The translations under genes were made by a program, and so were the position numbers. Below, one piece after another: positions 43,097-52,231 of a DNA stretch of 64,000 nt (position 1 is its first letter; the number at the start of each line of letters is the position of its first letter). A model generated the notes under the pieces. The model was not told the DNA's origin. It was given only the letters and a program-made list of their open reading frames with translations, and did not search any database. The DNA comes from Rhodanobacter sp. OK091 (GTDB lineage: Bacteria; Pseudomonadota; Gammaproteobacteria; Xanthomonadales; Rhodanobacteraceae), in NCBI RefSeq assembly GCF_900142825.1, contig NZ_FRCH01000001.1:1054001-1118000 (forward strand), given 5' to 3'.

Positions 43097-44098
43097 ATGA
43101 CCCTGATGCCCGCCGCCGCCAGCCGCCCTGCCGACTTCGCCCATGTGCGTGACCTCGCCGCTGCCGACATGCAACGCGTCGATGCACTGATCCGCCAGCG
43201 GCTGTCTTCCCACGTGGTGCTGATCAACCAGATCGCCGACCACATCATCGCCAGCGGCGGCAAGCGGCTGCGCCCGATGCTGCACGTGCTGGCCGCCGGT
43301 GCCGCAGGCTACACCGGCGAACAGCAGATCAAGCTGGCGGCGGTGATCGAGTTCATCCACACCTCGACCCTGCTGCACGACGACGTGGTCGACGAGTCCG
43401 ACCTGCGCCGCGGCCGCAAGACGGCGAACGCGCTGTGGGGCAACGCTGCCAGCGTGCTGGTCGGCGATTTCCTGTATTCGCGCTCGTTCCAGCTGATGGT
43501 GGAACTGGACGATATGCGGATCATGCGCATCCTCGCCGACACCACCAACACGATCGCCGAGGGCGAGGTGCTGCAGCTGCTCAACATCGGTAACGCCGAC
43601 GTCGGCGAAGCGGCTTATCTGGCGGTGATCGAGCGCAAGACCGCGGTGCTGTTTGCCGCCGCCACCGAACTCGGCGGCATCCTCGGCGGCCTGCCGGAAA
43701 CCCAGGTGGCCGCACTGCGCCGCTACGGCATGGAGCTCGGCTACGCGTTCCAGATCGCCGACGACCTGCTCGACTACCTCAGCGATGCCGGCACCCTGGG
43801 CAAGAACATCGGCGACGACCTCGCCGAGGGCAAGCCGACGCTGCCGCTGATCTACGCGCTGGAAAAGGCGAATCCCGAACAGGCGCAGTCGCTGCGCCAT
43901 GCGATCGAACACGGCGGGCTCGACTCGCTCGACCGCATCATCGCCTCGATCCGCGATTCCGGCGCGCTGGAGCGCACGCGCGACCGTGCGCTGCTCCACG
44001 CACAGGCCGCACGCGAGGCGCTGTCGGCACTGCCCGCTTCGGCCTACCGCGACGCGCTGGCCACGCTGACCGACTATTCGGTGCAGCGCACGTTCTGA
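43097..44098 (+). CDS. ispB: Octaprenyl diphosphate synthase
   Basis: A 333-residue all-helical trans-isoprenyl diphosphate synthase. The first Asp-rich motif is LLHDDVVDESDLRRG, the second is FQIADDLLDYLSDAGTLG, with GGKRLRPML near residue 55 and KTAVLFAAATELGG before the second motif. It builds the C40 side chain of ubiquinone from farnesyl diphosphate and isopentenyl diphosphate in the cytoplasm. Two ubiquinone ring hydroxylase genes lie 1-3 kb downstream on the other strand. Exact chain length cannot be read from sequence. Confidence 0.93.
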   Translation: MTLMPAAASRPADFAHVRDLAAADMQRVDALIRQRLSSHVVLINQIADHIIASGGKRLRPMLHVLAAGAAGYTGEQQIKLAAVIEFIHTSTLLHDDVVDESDLRRGRKTANALWGNAASVLVGDFLYSRSFQLMVELDDMRIMRILADTTNTIAEGEVLQLLNIGNADVGEAAYLAVIERKTAVLFAAATELGGILGGLPETQVAALRRYGMELGYAFQIADDLLDYLSDAGTLGKNIGDDLAEGKPTLPLIYALEKANPEQAQSLRHAIEHGGLDSLDRIIASIRDSGALERTRDRALLHAQAAREALSALPASAYRDALATLTDYSVQRTF

Positions 44099-44111
44099 CC
44101 GCCGGAACGCG

Positions 44112-44906
44112 TTAAGGCGTACCCGCGAACGCCGCGCGCAGCCAGTCGTGCATCAGCCGGTAGCTGCGTGTGGCGGCGCGTTCGTCGTACCGGCAACCCG
44201 GCGAGTTCTCGCCCACCTCGGTGAAGCAGTGCACGGCATTGCCGATCACCACGAACTGCCAGTCGGCCGGGCTGGCGCGCATCTCATCCATGAATTTGTC
44301 CGCATCCGGCATGGTGCCCTTGTCGTCGGCACCGTTCATCGCCAGCACGCGGGCCTTGATGTGCTTCGCCAACGCCGGATCGTCGGTGGTCAGGCCGCCG
44401 TGGAACGACACCACCGCGGCGATGTCCGCGCCGCTGCGCGCGAGATCCAGCACCGCCGAACCGCCAAAGCAGAAACCGATCGCGCCCAGCTTGCCGGCAT
44501 CGATCGGCGCACTGGCGGCCTGCGCCTTCAGCTGGGCCAGCGCTTCGTTGATACGTTTGCGCATCAGCGCACGATCGCCGTACAGCGGCTTCACTGCCGC
44601 CTGCGCCTGGTCGGCGTTGCCCTGCTGCGGACGCACGTCGGCTCCATACATATCGGTGAGCAGGATCACGTAATCCTTGCCCGCGATCATCTCGGCCTTT
44701 CGCACTGCCTCGTCGTTGATGCCGTACCAGTTCGGCACCATCACCAGGCCGGGCCGCTTCGCGGTGGCCGCCCCGTCGTAGACCAGCACACTGTGGAAGC
44801 GCATGCCGTCCAGGGTCCATTCCACCGGCCGGTGCACCATCTTCGCCTGGGCAGCGAAACTGGTGCCGGCAAACAACAGCAAACAGCAAAGTCGGGCGAT
44901 GTGCAT
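44112..44906 (-). CDS. Exported dienelactone-hydrolase-family protein
   Basis: A 264-residue alpha/beta hydrolase. The signal peptide (LCCLLLFAGTSFAAQA) implies a periplasmic location. The nucleophile elbow is GAIGFCFGGSAVLDL with Cys as nucleophile, as in dienelactone hydrolases; the acid is the Asp in NGADDKGTMPDADKF and the His is in VIGNAVHCFTE. GGAGG lies 8 bases before the ATG at 44906. The substrate is unknown; family members act on lactones and esters. Confidence 0.88.
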   Translation of the reverse strand: MHIARLCCLLLFAGTSFAAQAKMVHRPVEWTLDGMRFHSVLVYDGAATAKRPGLVMVPNWYGINDEAVRKAEMIAGKDYVILLTDMYGADVRPQQGNADQAQAAVKPLYGDRALMRKRINEALAQLKAQAASAPIDAGKLGAIGFCFGGSAVLDLARSGADIAAVVSFHGGLTTDDPALAKHIKARVLAMNGADDKGTMPDADKFMDEMRASPADWQFVVIGNAVHCFTEVGENSPGCRYDERAATRSYRLMHDWLRAAFAGTP

Positions 44907-44962
44907 GATGAATCCTCCGATGAATCTGTGGGGTCTTCCCTGCCGCAGGGAAGAGGGGAAAT

Positions 44963-46204
44963 TCAGAATCCGGCAGCGTGCTCCGAAAGGCGCCGCTTCA
45001 ACGGCGCGAGGTGGTCGAGCAGGCGTACGCCGAATCCGCGAGCGGCGACCAGCGCCGGCGATTGCCACGCGTAGATGCGCGCCAGTGCATCGAAGCCCAG
45101 CGCATCCAACGTGTCGGCGCTGCGCCGACGGCGCGCGTAGCGGCGCAGCACATGCGCGGCGCCGATATCGCGGCCTGCAATGCGTGCGGCAACCAGCGTA
45201 TCGCGCAGCTCAGTCACGTCGCGCAGCCCCAGATTGACACCTTGCCCGGCCAGCGGATGTACCGCGTGGGCGGCATCGCCCAGCAATACGAAGCGATCGG
45301 CCTGATAGCGTTCGGCCAGCTGCAGTTTCAACGGAAACGCCGCACGCTTTGTGCTGCCGACGATCCTTCCCAGTCGGAAATCGCTGGCGATGCCGAGTTC
45401 GTCGAGGAAAGCCTGGTCGTCCAACGCCAATACGCGTTGAGCTGCGGCCTCGGGCAGTGACCACACCAGCGAGCTGCGGCCGTCGGCCAGCGGCAGCAAT
45501 GCGAGCGGCCCGCTAGACAAGAAGCGCTGCCAGGCCGTGTTCTCGTGCGGCCGTTCGGTGCGGACATGCGCGACCACCGCCCGCTGTGCGTAGTCGCGAC
45601 CGCGTGTACCGATACCGGCCAGCTGGCGCAGCGGCGAAGCGGCGCCATCGGCGGCCACCAGCAACCGGGCAGCCAGCGTTTCGCCATCCGCCAGTTGGAG
45701 CTGGATGCGATCCTCGCGCGCCTCGAAACCCTTCACTTCGGCCGGGCACAGGCGGCGCACGCCGCACACGGATGTGGCCCTGGAGCCGCCGCCAGCCGCT
45801 TCCAGCGCCTGCCACAGCGTCCACTGCACCAGATTGTTCTCGACGATGTAGCCAAGCAGGTCGCGCCCCTCGCTGGCCGCATCGAAATCGATCGCCGCGC
45901 CGCTCTCGGCATCCCATACATGCATGTGCGCATACGGGCCGGCGCGTGCATCGCGAATGGACGTCCAGACGCCCAGATCGTCCAGCAGCGCCAGCGACGA
46001 CGGCGCCAGGCCGACCACGCGCAAATCCACTTCGTCGCTCACATGCCACGCCGTCGGTGCACGCGCCTCCAGCAAGGCGGTGCTGAAACCGGCACGCGCC
46101 AGCGCCAGCGCAACGGCCGCACCGACCATGCCGCCACCGACCACAGCGACATCCAGTGCCGGCGCACGACGGCGGATCGAAACCTCTTGTGTCGTTGTGT
46201 TCAT
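44963..46204 (-). CDS. ubiI: FAD-dependent ubiquinone hydroxylase, UbiI/VisC-like
   Basis: A 413-residue class A flavin monooxygenase. FAD-binding GxGxxG is VAVVGGGMVGAAVALALARA, the NADPH/FAD DG motif is LLVAADGAASPLRQLAGI, and the second FAD motif is VLLGDAAHAVHPLAGQGVNL. It belongs to the UbiH/UbiI/UbiF group that hydroxylates the ubiquinone ring. Which position it acts on cannot be decided by eye. Its ATG overlaps the stop of the upstream hydroxylase gene (ATGA), so the two are coupled. Confidence 0.87.
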   Translation of the reverse strand: MNTTTQEVSIRRRAPALDVAVVGGGMVGAAVALALARAGFSTALLEARAPTAWHVSDEVDLRVVGLAPSSLALLDDLGVWTSIRDARAGPYAHMHVWDAESGAAIDFDAASEGRDLLGYIVENNLVQWTLWQALEAAGGGSRATSVCGVRRLCPAEVKGFEAREDRIQLQLADGETLAARLLVAADGAASPLRQLAGIGTRGRDYAQRAVVAHVRTERPHENTAWQRFLSSGPLALLPLADGRSSLVWSLPEAAAQRVLALDDQAFLDELGIASDFRLGRIVGSTKRAAFPLKLQLAERYQADRFVLLGDAAHAVHPLAGQGVNLGLRDVTELRDTLVAARIAGRDIGAAHVLRRYARRRRSADTLDALGFDALARIYAWQSPALVAARGFGVRLLDHLAPLKRRLSEHAAGF

Positions 46205-47430
46205 GGCAACCGCTCCAACACGGCGTGCGGCGGCTCGCCGCGAAAACCCATGCCGCGCCGCGCCAGTGCGCGCTGCAACGGCGGCATGCGATCGCAGGCC
46301 AGCAAGGCCAGCGAGCGCAAGGGCGCCAGCAGCGGTTGCCGCAGGCAGGCCAGCCGCACCAGGCCATGGCTCATCGCCATGGTGCCTTCGCGATCCGGCG
46401 CACGTCGTGCGGCGTAGCGTTCCAGCAGCTCGGCGGCACCCGGGTCGGGAGAGGCTGCCACCAGCTCGGCCAGCGTCAACGCATCGCGCAGACCCAGGTT
46501 GAAGCCTTGCGCACCGATCGGATGCACGGTCTGCGCGGCATTGCCCACCAGCACGGCGCGCGACCCGATCACCTGCCCGGCGGCAACGCGATGGATGGCG
46601 TATGGATGCCGTTTGCCGGGCCGGCTCAGTCGGCCCAGCCGCCAACCGAAGCGCCGTTGCGCCAGTTCGATGAAGGCCGCATCGCCAAGCGCGGCGACCG
46701 CCTCCGCCTCGTCGGACACCACGGTGAGCACCAGCCCGCAGCGGCGTTCGGCCAGCGGCAGCAGCGCGATCGGACCGTCGTCGGCGAAACGCTCGTAGGC
46801 ACGGTTCGCATGATGGCGTTCCGGGGTGATCGTGCAGACGAACAACGTCTGCCGGTAATCGTGGTGTTCGGCCGCGATGCCGAGCTGCGTACGCACGAAC
46901 GAGCCGGTGCCGTCGGCACCGACCAGCAGCGGCGTATCGAGACTGCGCTGGCCATCCGGCGTGTCGATCTGCGCACGCCAGCCGTCTGCAAGCGGCTCCA
47001 ACGCAGCCAGGGTGGCCGGCGCAAACCTAGTGAGCCGGGTACATTCGTCGAGCCGGCGCAGCAAGGCCGTGCCCAGTTCGCGCGCGGGCAACGTCCAGCC
47101 CAATGCATCGACACCTTGCTTGTCCGCGTCGATGCGGGCACTGCCGAATTCGCCGGCGCGGCTGACATGGATATGCCGGATCGGGGTGGCTTGCGCGGCG
47201 GCATGGCGCCACACGCCGATCGCATCGAGACCGTTGACGGTAGCGCGCGCCAACGCCAGGTTGCGTTCGTCGTAACTGGGCTGGGCGTCGGCGCGCGGCG
47301 CGGCGGTTTCGACCAGGGTGGCGGCGATGCCGGCCGCATCCAGCGCGATCGCCAGACTGGCGCCGACCAGGCCACCGCCGACGATCAGGACACCGGATGG
47401 GTTCGAGGCGCGGGATGCGGGCACATTCAT
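46201..47430 (-). CDS. ubiH: FAD-dependent ubiquinone hydroxylase, UbiH-like
   Basis: A 409-residue paralogue of the gene downstream. Motifs are VLIVGGGLVGASLAIALDAA, LLVGADGTGSFVRTQLGI and AVLVGNAAQTVHPIGAQGFN; the last, with NAAQTxHPIxxQGFNLGLRD, is characteristic of UbiH. UbiH adds a hydroxyl group in the aerobic ubiquinone pathway within the soluble Ubi complex. Start at the ATG 47430, immediately before the FAD-binding strand. It is divergent from the membrane protein gene at 47507. Confidence 0.9.
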   Translation of the reverse strand: MNVPASRASNPSGVLIVGGGLVGASLAIALDAAGIAATLVETAAPRADAQPSYDERNLALARATVNGLDAIGVWRHAAAQATPIRHIHVSRAGEFGSARIDADKQGVDALGWTLPARELGTALLRRLDECTRLTRFAPATLAALEPLADGWRAQIDTPDGQRSLDTPLLVGADGTGSFVRTQLGIAAEHHDYRQTLFVCTITPERHHANRAYERFADDGPIALLPLAERRCGLVLTVVSDEAEAVAALGDAAFIELAQRRFGWRLGRLSRPGKRHPYAIHRVAAGQVIGSRAVLVGNAAQTVHPIGAQGFNLGLRDALTLAELVAASPDPGAAELLERYAARRAPDREGTMAMSHGLVRLACLRQPLLAPLRSLALLACDRMPPLQRALARRGMGFRGEPPHAVLERLP

Positions 47431-47506
47431 GCGCCGATGATACGCGGTGAGGCTGCCTGCGTTGCAGTGCATTGGGCTAGACTAGCGGTCTGTCCGGACA
47501 CTTCCT

Positions 47507-48130
47507 ATGGAACCCCTCATGGTCAAGACACTGGCCCAACGCCTCGGCATCCTTCTTGCGCTCGCCGTGGTGATGGCGGCCACCCGCATGCATCATTCGC
47601 TGCTGCATCATTTCGATGCATTGCCGGATGCGTCCTGGGGCATTTTCTTCCTCGCCGGCTTCTGGCTGCGCGGCGCCGGTCGCTGGGCGTTCCCGCTGCT
47701 AATGGCCGAGGCGGTGCTGATCGACTACCTGGTGATCAACGGCCAGGGCATCGACTTCTGGAGCCACTACTGCGTGTCGATCGCCTACTGGTTCCTGATC
47801 CCGTCGTACTTCAGCCTGTGGTTGGGCGGCAGCTGGCTGGCGAAGCATCAGGCCGGCCTGCGCCTGCAGACCTTGTTGATGGGAGCAGTGGCGCTGCTGG
47901 TGAGCTGGGCTGCCTGCTATCTGGTTTCCAACGGCAGCTTCTACTGGCTGAGCAACAGCGTGCCGCTGCCGCGCAGCTTCGCGGCATGGTTCGCCAATCT
48001 GGGCGACTGGTACCTGCCGTTCCTGCAGACCACCGCCTTGTATGTCGCTGTCGGCGCCGTGCTGCATGTGCTTGCGGTCCAGCTGACGCGGACCCTGAAG
48101 CACACCGGGCAAGCCAACCTGCCGCGCTGA
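47507..48130 (+). CDS. Integral membrane protein of unknown function
   Basis: A 207-residue protein with five or six hydrophobic helices (ILLALAVVMAATRM, WGIFFLAGFWLRG, FPLLMAEAVLIDYLVI, WFLIPSYFSLWLGG, TLLMGAVALLVSWAACYLVS, ALYVAVGAVLHVLAVQL). A His-rich loop, MHHSLLHHFDALPD, lies after the first helix on the periplasmic side. An alternative ATG is at 47519. It is followed after 19 bases by a cobalamin adenosyltransferase gene, so a metal- or cobalamin-related role is conceivable, but I recognise no family. Confidence 0.75.
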   Translation: MEPLMVKTLAQRLGILLALAVVMAATRMHHSLLHHFDALPDASWGIFFLAGFWLRGAGRWAFPLLMAEAVLIDYLVINGQGIDFWSHYCVSIAYWFLIPSYFSLWLGGSWLAKHQAGLRLQTLLMGAVALLVSWAACYLVSNGSFYWLSNSVPLPRSFAAWFANLGDWYLPFLQTTALYVAVGAVLHVLAVQLTRTLKHTGQANLPR

Positions 48131-48149
48131 ACCGGCGCGCCGAATCGCG

Positions 48150-48722
48150 ATGGGCAACCGTCTCTCGAAGATCTACACACGCACCGGCGACGACGGCAGC
48201 ACAGGCCTCGGCGACGGCTCGCGCGTGGGCAAGGACTCGTTGCGGGTCAACGCCTACGGCACGGTGGACGAACTCAACAGCACGATCGGCATGATGCTGG
48301 CGGCCGATGGCGTCACTGACGACGTGCGCGAAGCGTTGACCCAGGTCCAGCACGACCTGTTCGACCTGGGCGGCGAGTTGTGCATCCCCGGCATGGCGAT
48401 GGTCGAGGACAGCGACATCGACCGGCTGGAAAACATCCTGGACCGCCTCAACGAACCGCTGCCGCCGCTGAAGGAATTCATCCTGCCCGGTGGCGGCATG
48501 GCCGCGGCCTGCGGACACCTGGCGCGCACGGTATGCCGACGTGCCGAGCGCGAAGTGATTGCGCTGGCACGAATCGAAGACATCCGCAGCCAGCCGCAGC
48601 GCTATTTGAACCGGTTGTCCGATCTGCTGTTCGTGATCTCGCGCGTACTGGCGCGCGCCAGCGGCCATGGCGAAGTGCTGTGGCAGCATGAGCGCCGCCG
48701 CAAGCCCCAGGCTGCCGGGTAA
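48150..48722 (+). CDS. Cob(I)alamin adenosyltransferase, PduO type
   Basis: A 190-residue trimeric ATP:cob(I)alamin adenosyltransferase. The N-terminal IYTRTGDDGSTGLGDGSRVG binds ATP, VNAYGTVDELNSTIGMML and the C-terminal ARTVCRRAEREVI and YLNRLSDLLFVISR blocks are all diagnostic. It makes adenosylcobalamin, the cofactor of B12-dependent mutases and class II ribonucleotide reductase. Cobalamin biosynthesis genes are not in the window, so it probably serves salvage. Confidence 0.95.
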   Translation: MGNRLSKIYTRTGDDGSTGLGDGSRVGKDSLRVNAYGTVDELNSTIGMMLAADGVTDDVREALTQVQHDLFDLGGELCIPGMAMVEDSDIDRLENILDRLNEPLPPLKEFILPGGGMAAACGHLARTVCRRAEREVIALARIEDIRSQPQRYLNRLSDLLFVISRVLARASGHGEVLWQHERRRKPQAAG

Positions 48723-48730
48723 GCCGCTGC

Positions 48731-49654
48731 ATGCTGCGGCTATACACCCATTCCGCCTGCCTGCAGCACGATCCTGGCCAGGGACATGCCGAGCGCCCGG
48801 CGCGGCTGCGTGCCGTGCTGCAGGCGCTGGACCACGACCGCCATGCCGCACTGGACCGGGTCGAGGCGCCGCGCGCCACTCGCGAGCAACTGCTGCGGGT
48901 GCACAGCAGTGCCCACGTCGAACACATCCTGGGTAGTGCCCCGCCGGAAGATGGCACGTATCGGCTGGACGAGGACACCGTGATGTCGCCCGGCTCCGTC
49001 GAGGCCGCCCTGCGCGCCGCCGGCGCCACGGTGGCCGCCGTGGATGCCGTACTGTCCGGCGCGGTCCAGCGCGCGTTCTGCGCGGTGAGGCCGCCGGGGC
49101 ATCACGCCACCCGCGATCAGGCCATGGGCTTCTGCCTGTTCAACAACATCGCGGTGGCTGCCGCCCACGCGCTGGCCGCGCACGGGCTGAAGCGGGTCGC
49201 GATCGCCGACTTCGACGTGCACCATGGCAACGGCACGCAAGCCATCTTCGAGCGCGAACCCCGCGTGCTGTTCCTTTCCAGCCACGAGTCGCCGCTGTAT
49301 CCGGGCAGCGGACGCGAGGACGAGCGCGGTGTCGGCAACATCGTCAACGGCACTTTGTCGCCCGGCGCCGGCTCGGACGAGTTCCGTGCACTGTGGGATG
49401 ACGTATTGCTGCCCCGCCTGCATGCGTTCAAGCCGCAACTGGTGCTGGTTTCGGCCGGTTTCGACGCACACCGCAACGATCCGCTGGCGAATATCCGGCT
49501 GGGCCAGGAAGACTATGCCTGGATCACCGAACGGCTGGTGGCCCTGGCCAACACGCACGCCGAAGGCCGACTGGTTTCCACCCTGGAAGGCGGCTACGAC
49601 CTCGCCGCGCTGGCCGCCAGCGCGGCAGCCCATGTCCATTCGCTGATGGCCTAG
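48731..49654 (+). CDS. Histone-deacetylase-family amidohydrolase
   Basis: A 307-residue zinc hydrolase of the HDAC/AcuC/polyamine deacetylase superfamily. VRPPGHHATRDQAMGFCLFN supplies the charge-relay His pair, IADFDVHHGNGTQAIF the zinc-binding Asp and His, and VSAGFDAHRNDPLANI the second zinc Asp. GGYDLAALA near the end closes the active site. In bacteria these act on acetylated polyamines or small molecules; the substrate here is unknown. It starts 8 bases after the adenosyltransferase stop, so the two are probably co-transcribed. Confidence 0.92.
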   Translation: MLRLYTHSACLQHDPGQGHAERPARLRAVLQALDHDRHAALDRVEAPRATREQLLRVHSSAHVEHILGSAPPEDGTYRLDEDTVMSPGSVEAALRAAGATVAAVDAVLSGAVQRAFCAVRPPGHHATRDQAMGFCLFNNIAVAAAHALAAHGLKRVAIADFDVHHGNGTQAIFEREPRVLFLSSHESPLYPGSGREDERGVGNIVNGTLSPGAGSDEFRALWDDVLLPRLHAFKPQLVLVSAGFDAHRNDPLANIRLGQEDYAWITERLVALANTHAEGRLVSTLEGGYDLAALAASAAAHVHSLMA

Positions 49655-49818
49655 TTTTTTGATGACCCGGGCTTTTTGGCCACGCCTTCGCGCGCCATTC
49701 TGGTCAATTTCTGCCCAACCACGCTGAACCTTTGCCCCGACCTGCAACGTTTGCCTGCCGTATCACGGGTCTTTCTGCTAGCTTAACGAGCCTTCAAAGT
49801 CGGCAGATTTCCATAGTG

Positions 49819-52197
49819 ATGCCCAAGCTACCTCCACGCCGCCTGTTGGCGGTTGCCGCAGCACTTGCCCTGATCAGCGGCCAGGCCGACGCCAAGGGTG
49901 GCCACAGCCATCCCAAAACCTCGCTCGACGGCGCCGAACAGGCGTGTCCGCTGGGCTCGTTTCACTGCGCGCCGCGGCCGTACAACTACGCGATGTGCCG
50001 GCCCAATGCGCTGCTGGAATTCTACGATCCCAGCCTCGGCAAGGACCCCAGCTTGCGCGAGACCAGCCCCACGCAGGTACATGCGCAGCACGTGGACAGC
50101 TCCAACCAGTCGGTCTACCACCTGACCGGCGACGTGAAGCTGCAACGCGCCGACCAGCAGCTGCAAGCCGATACCGTCGACTATAACGACAGCAATACCG
50201 ACTACGATGCCCGCGGCAACGTGCGCTACCAGGAGGCAGCCCAATTACTGGCCGCCTCGCACATGCGCGGCAACACCGATGCCAGCCGCGGCATCGCCGA
50301 CGATGTGCGCTACCAGATGCTCGACGCGCGAGGCAACGGCGTAGCCAAACAAGGTCAGATGCTGGACGCGCTGCATACCCGCTATTCGGGGGCGACCTAC
50401 TCCACCTGCGACGTCGGCCACCACCTGTGGGAGTTCCGCGCCAAGTCGATCACCATCGACAAGGACACCGGCGTCGGCGTGGCGCGCAACGCCACCATGC
50501 GGCTCGGCAACGTGCCGTTCCTGTACCTGCCGTATTTCAGCTTTCCGACTGACGACCGACGCAAGAGCGGCTTCCTGTATCCGACCATCGGCAACACCAG
50601 CCGCTCCGGCTTCGAGGTCAGCACCCCGTATTACCTGAACCTGGCGCCGAATTACGACGCCACGCTGGATCCGCGCATCTACAGCGATCGCGGCGTGATG
50701 CTGGCAGGCGAATTCCGCTATCTGGTACCGGGCAGCAACGGCCAGCTCAACGTGGAATATGTGCCGCACGATCACGGCGACAACGATGGCCTGGCCGATA
50801 CCAAGGGCGATTCGCGCTACCTGGTCAACTTCTCCGACCGCACGGCGCTGTGGCAAGGCTGGCAGTTCGTGGGTTCGTACAATCACGCCTCGGACAGCAG
50901 CTATCTGTACGACTACGGCAATGCGCTGTCCCACGCCGCGGTCTATACGTTGACATCCAATGCCGCGATCATGGGTGGCGGCAAATGGTGGAATGCCTCG
51001 GTCGGCGGCACCATCTACCAGAACACGAACCCGTTCGTGAACGCCAACGGCTTGCCGTACAAGCAGCTGCCGTATGCGACCTTCAGCATGAACCTGCCAC
51101 TGTCGCGCTGGCTTGAGGTCGGCATGGACACCTCGGCGGCAGCGTTTCGCAAAGCCGGGTTCGTCGAAGGCCAGCGCGAGGATATCTATCCCTACCTGGC
51201 GGCGGATTTCGGCAGCTCGGCGTGGTTCGTACGGCCGAAACTGGCGTACCGCTATACCGCCTATCAGTTGAACAGCGGCTACCAGAATTACGGCGATTTC
51301 GGATTGCTCGGCAGCGGCGGCGTCACCCCGTTCGACCAGAAGTCGCCCAGCCGCTCGCTGCCGATAGTCAGCCTCGACAGCGGGCTGGTGTTCGATCGCA
51401 GCACTTCGCTGTTCGGCGACAACTACACGCAGACCCTGGAGCCGCGGCTGTACTACCTGTACGTGCCGTACCGCAACCAGAACAACCTGCCGCTGTTCGA
51501 CACCAACCTGATGTCGTTCGACTACTGGCAGCTGTTCTCGACCAACCAGTTCTCCGGCGCCGACCGCCAGATGGACGCCAACAACCTCACCGCCGCGCTG
51601 ACCACCCGCCTGCTCGACGACAGCGGCGTGGAGCGGGTGTCCGCCAGCATCGGCCAGATCCACTATTTCAGCCCGCAGAAAGTGCTGGGCACCGACTGGA
51701 CCGGCTCGGCCTACGTGGCCCAGCTCGACGTGCAGCTCAGCGACCGCTGGCGCCTGAACAGCTCTTACCAGTGGAGTCCGAATACCCGCCTCACCGACAT
51801 GGCTGCGGTGGAATTACAGCGCCGCCTGGGCACCGACGGCATCGTCAACTTCTCGTACCGCTATCGTCGCGGGCTGCTGGAACAATACAGCGCATCCGCG
51901 GTCTACCCGCTATCCGAACGCTGGCGCCTGGTGGGATCGTGGACTTACTCGGTCATGGACCGCGAGACCATTGATGCCCTGGCTGGCGTGGAATATGACA
52001 GCTGCTGCGTGTCGCTGCGGCTGGTCGATCGCAACTACGTCAACCAGAGCTACTACGGTTTCGGCCCGGTTCCCACTGGCAGCAATATCAACCATCGCGA
52101 CAACGCGATCATGTTCGAAGTGGTTTTCAAGGGGCTCGGCTCCTCGGGCGGCCAAATCGATCCACTGCTGCGCCGTGATATTCTCGGCTATCAATAA
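49819..52197 (+). CDS. lptD: LPS-assembly outer-membrane protein LptD
   Basis: A 792-residue outer-membrane protein. The signal peptide (RRLLAVAAALALISGQADA) is followed by an N-terminal OstA/jellyroll domain (LTGDVKLQRADQQLQADTVD, the LPS slide) and a 26-strand barrel domain with VPFLYLPYFSFPTDDRRKSG and GFLYPTIGNTSRSGFEVSTP. The conserved Cys pair near the C-terminus is in YDSCCVSLRL, with several Cys in the N-domain for the interdomain disulfides. With LptE it inserts LPS into the outer leaflet. First gene of the conserved lptD-surA-pdxA-rsmA-apaG-apaH run. Confidence 0.97.
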   Translation: MPKLPPRRLLAVAAALALISGQADAKGGHSHPKTSLDGAEQACPLGSFHCAPRPYNYAMCRPNALLEFYDPSLGKDPSLRETSPTQVHAQHVDSSNQSVYHLTGDVKLQRADQQLQADTVDYNDSNTDYDARGNVRYQEAAQLLAASHMRGNTDASRGIADDVRYQMLDARGNGVAKQGQMLDALHTRYSGATYSTCDVGHHLWEFRAKSITIDKDTGVGVARNATMRLGNVPFLYLPYFSFPTDDRRKSGFLYPTIGNTSRSGFEVSTPYYLNLAPNYDATLDPRIYSDRGVMLAGEFRYLVPGSNGQLNVEYVPHDHGDNDGLADTKGDSRYLVNFSDRTALWQGWQFVGSYNHASDSSYLYDYGNALSHAAVYTLTSNAAIMGGGKWWNASVGGTIYQNTNPFVNANGLPYKQLPYATFSMNLPLSRWLEVGMDTSAAAFRKAGFVEGQREDIYPYLAADFGSSAWFVRPKLAYRYTAYQLNSGYQNYGDFGLLGSGGVTPFDQKSPSRSLPIVSLDSGLVFDRSTSLFGDNYTQTLEPRLYYLYVPYRNQNNLPLFDTNLMSFDYWQLFSTNQFSGADRQMDANNLTAALTTRLLDDSGVERVSASIGQIHYFSPQKVLGTDWTGSAYVAQLDVQLSDRWRLNSSYQWSPNTRLTDMAAVELQRRLGTDGIVNFSYRYRRGLLEQYSASAVYPLSERWRLVGSWTYSVMDRETIDALAGVEYDSCCVSLRLVDRNYVNQSYYGFGPVPTGSNINHRDNAIMFEVVFKGLGSSGGQIDPLLRRDILGYQ

Positions 52198-52231
52198 ACG
52201 CATTCGCCCCGGCGATTCAGGCTTTCCATCG

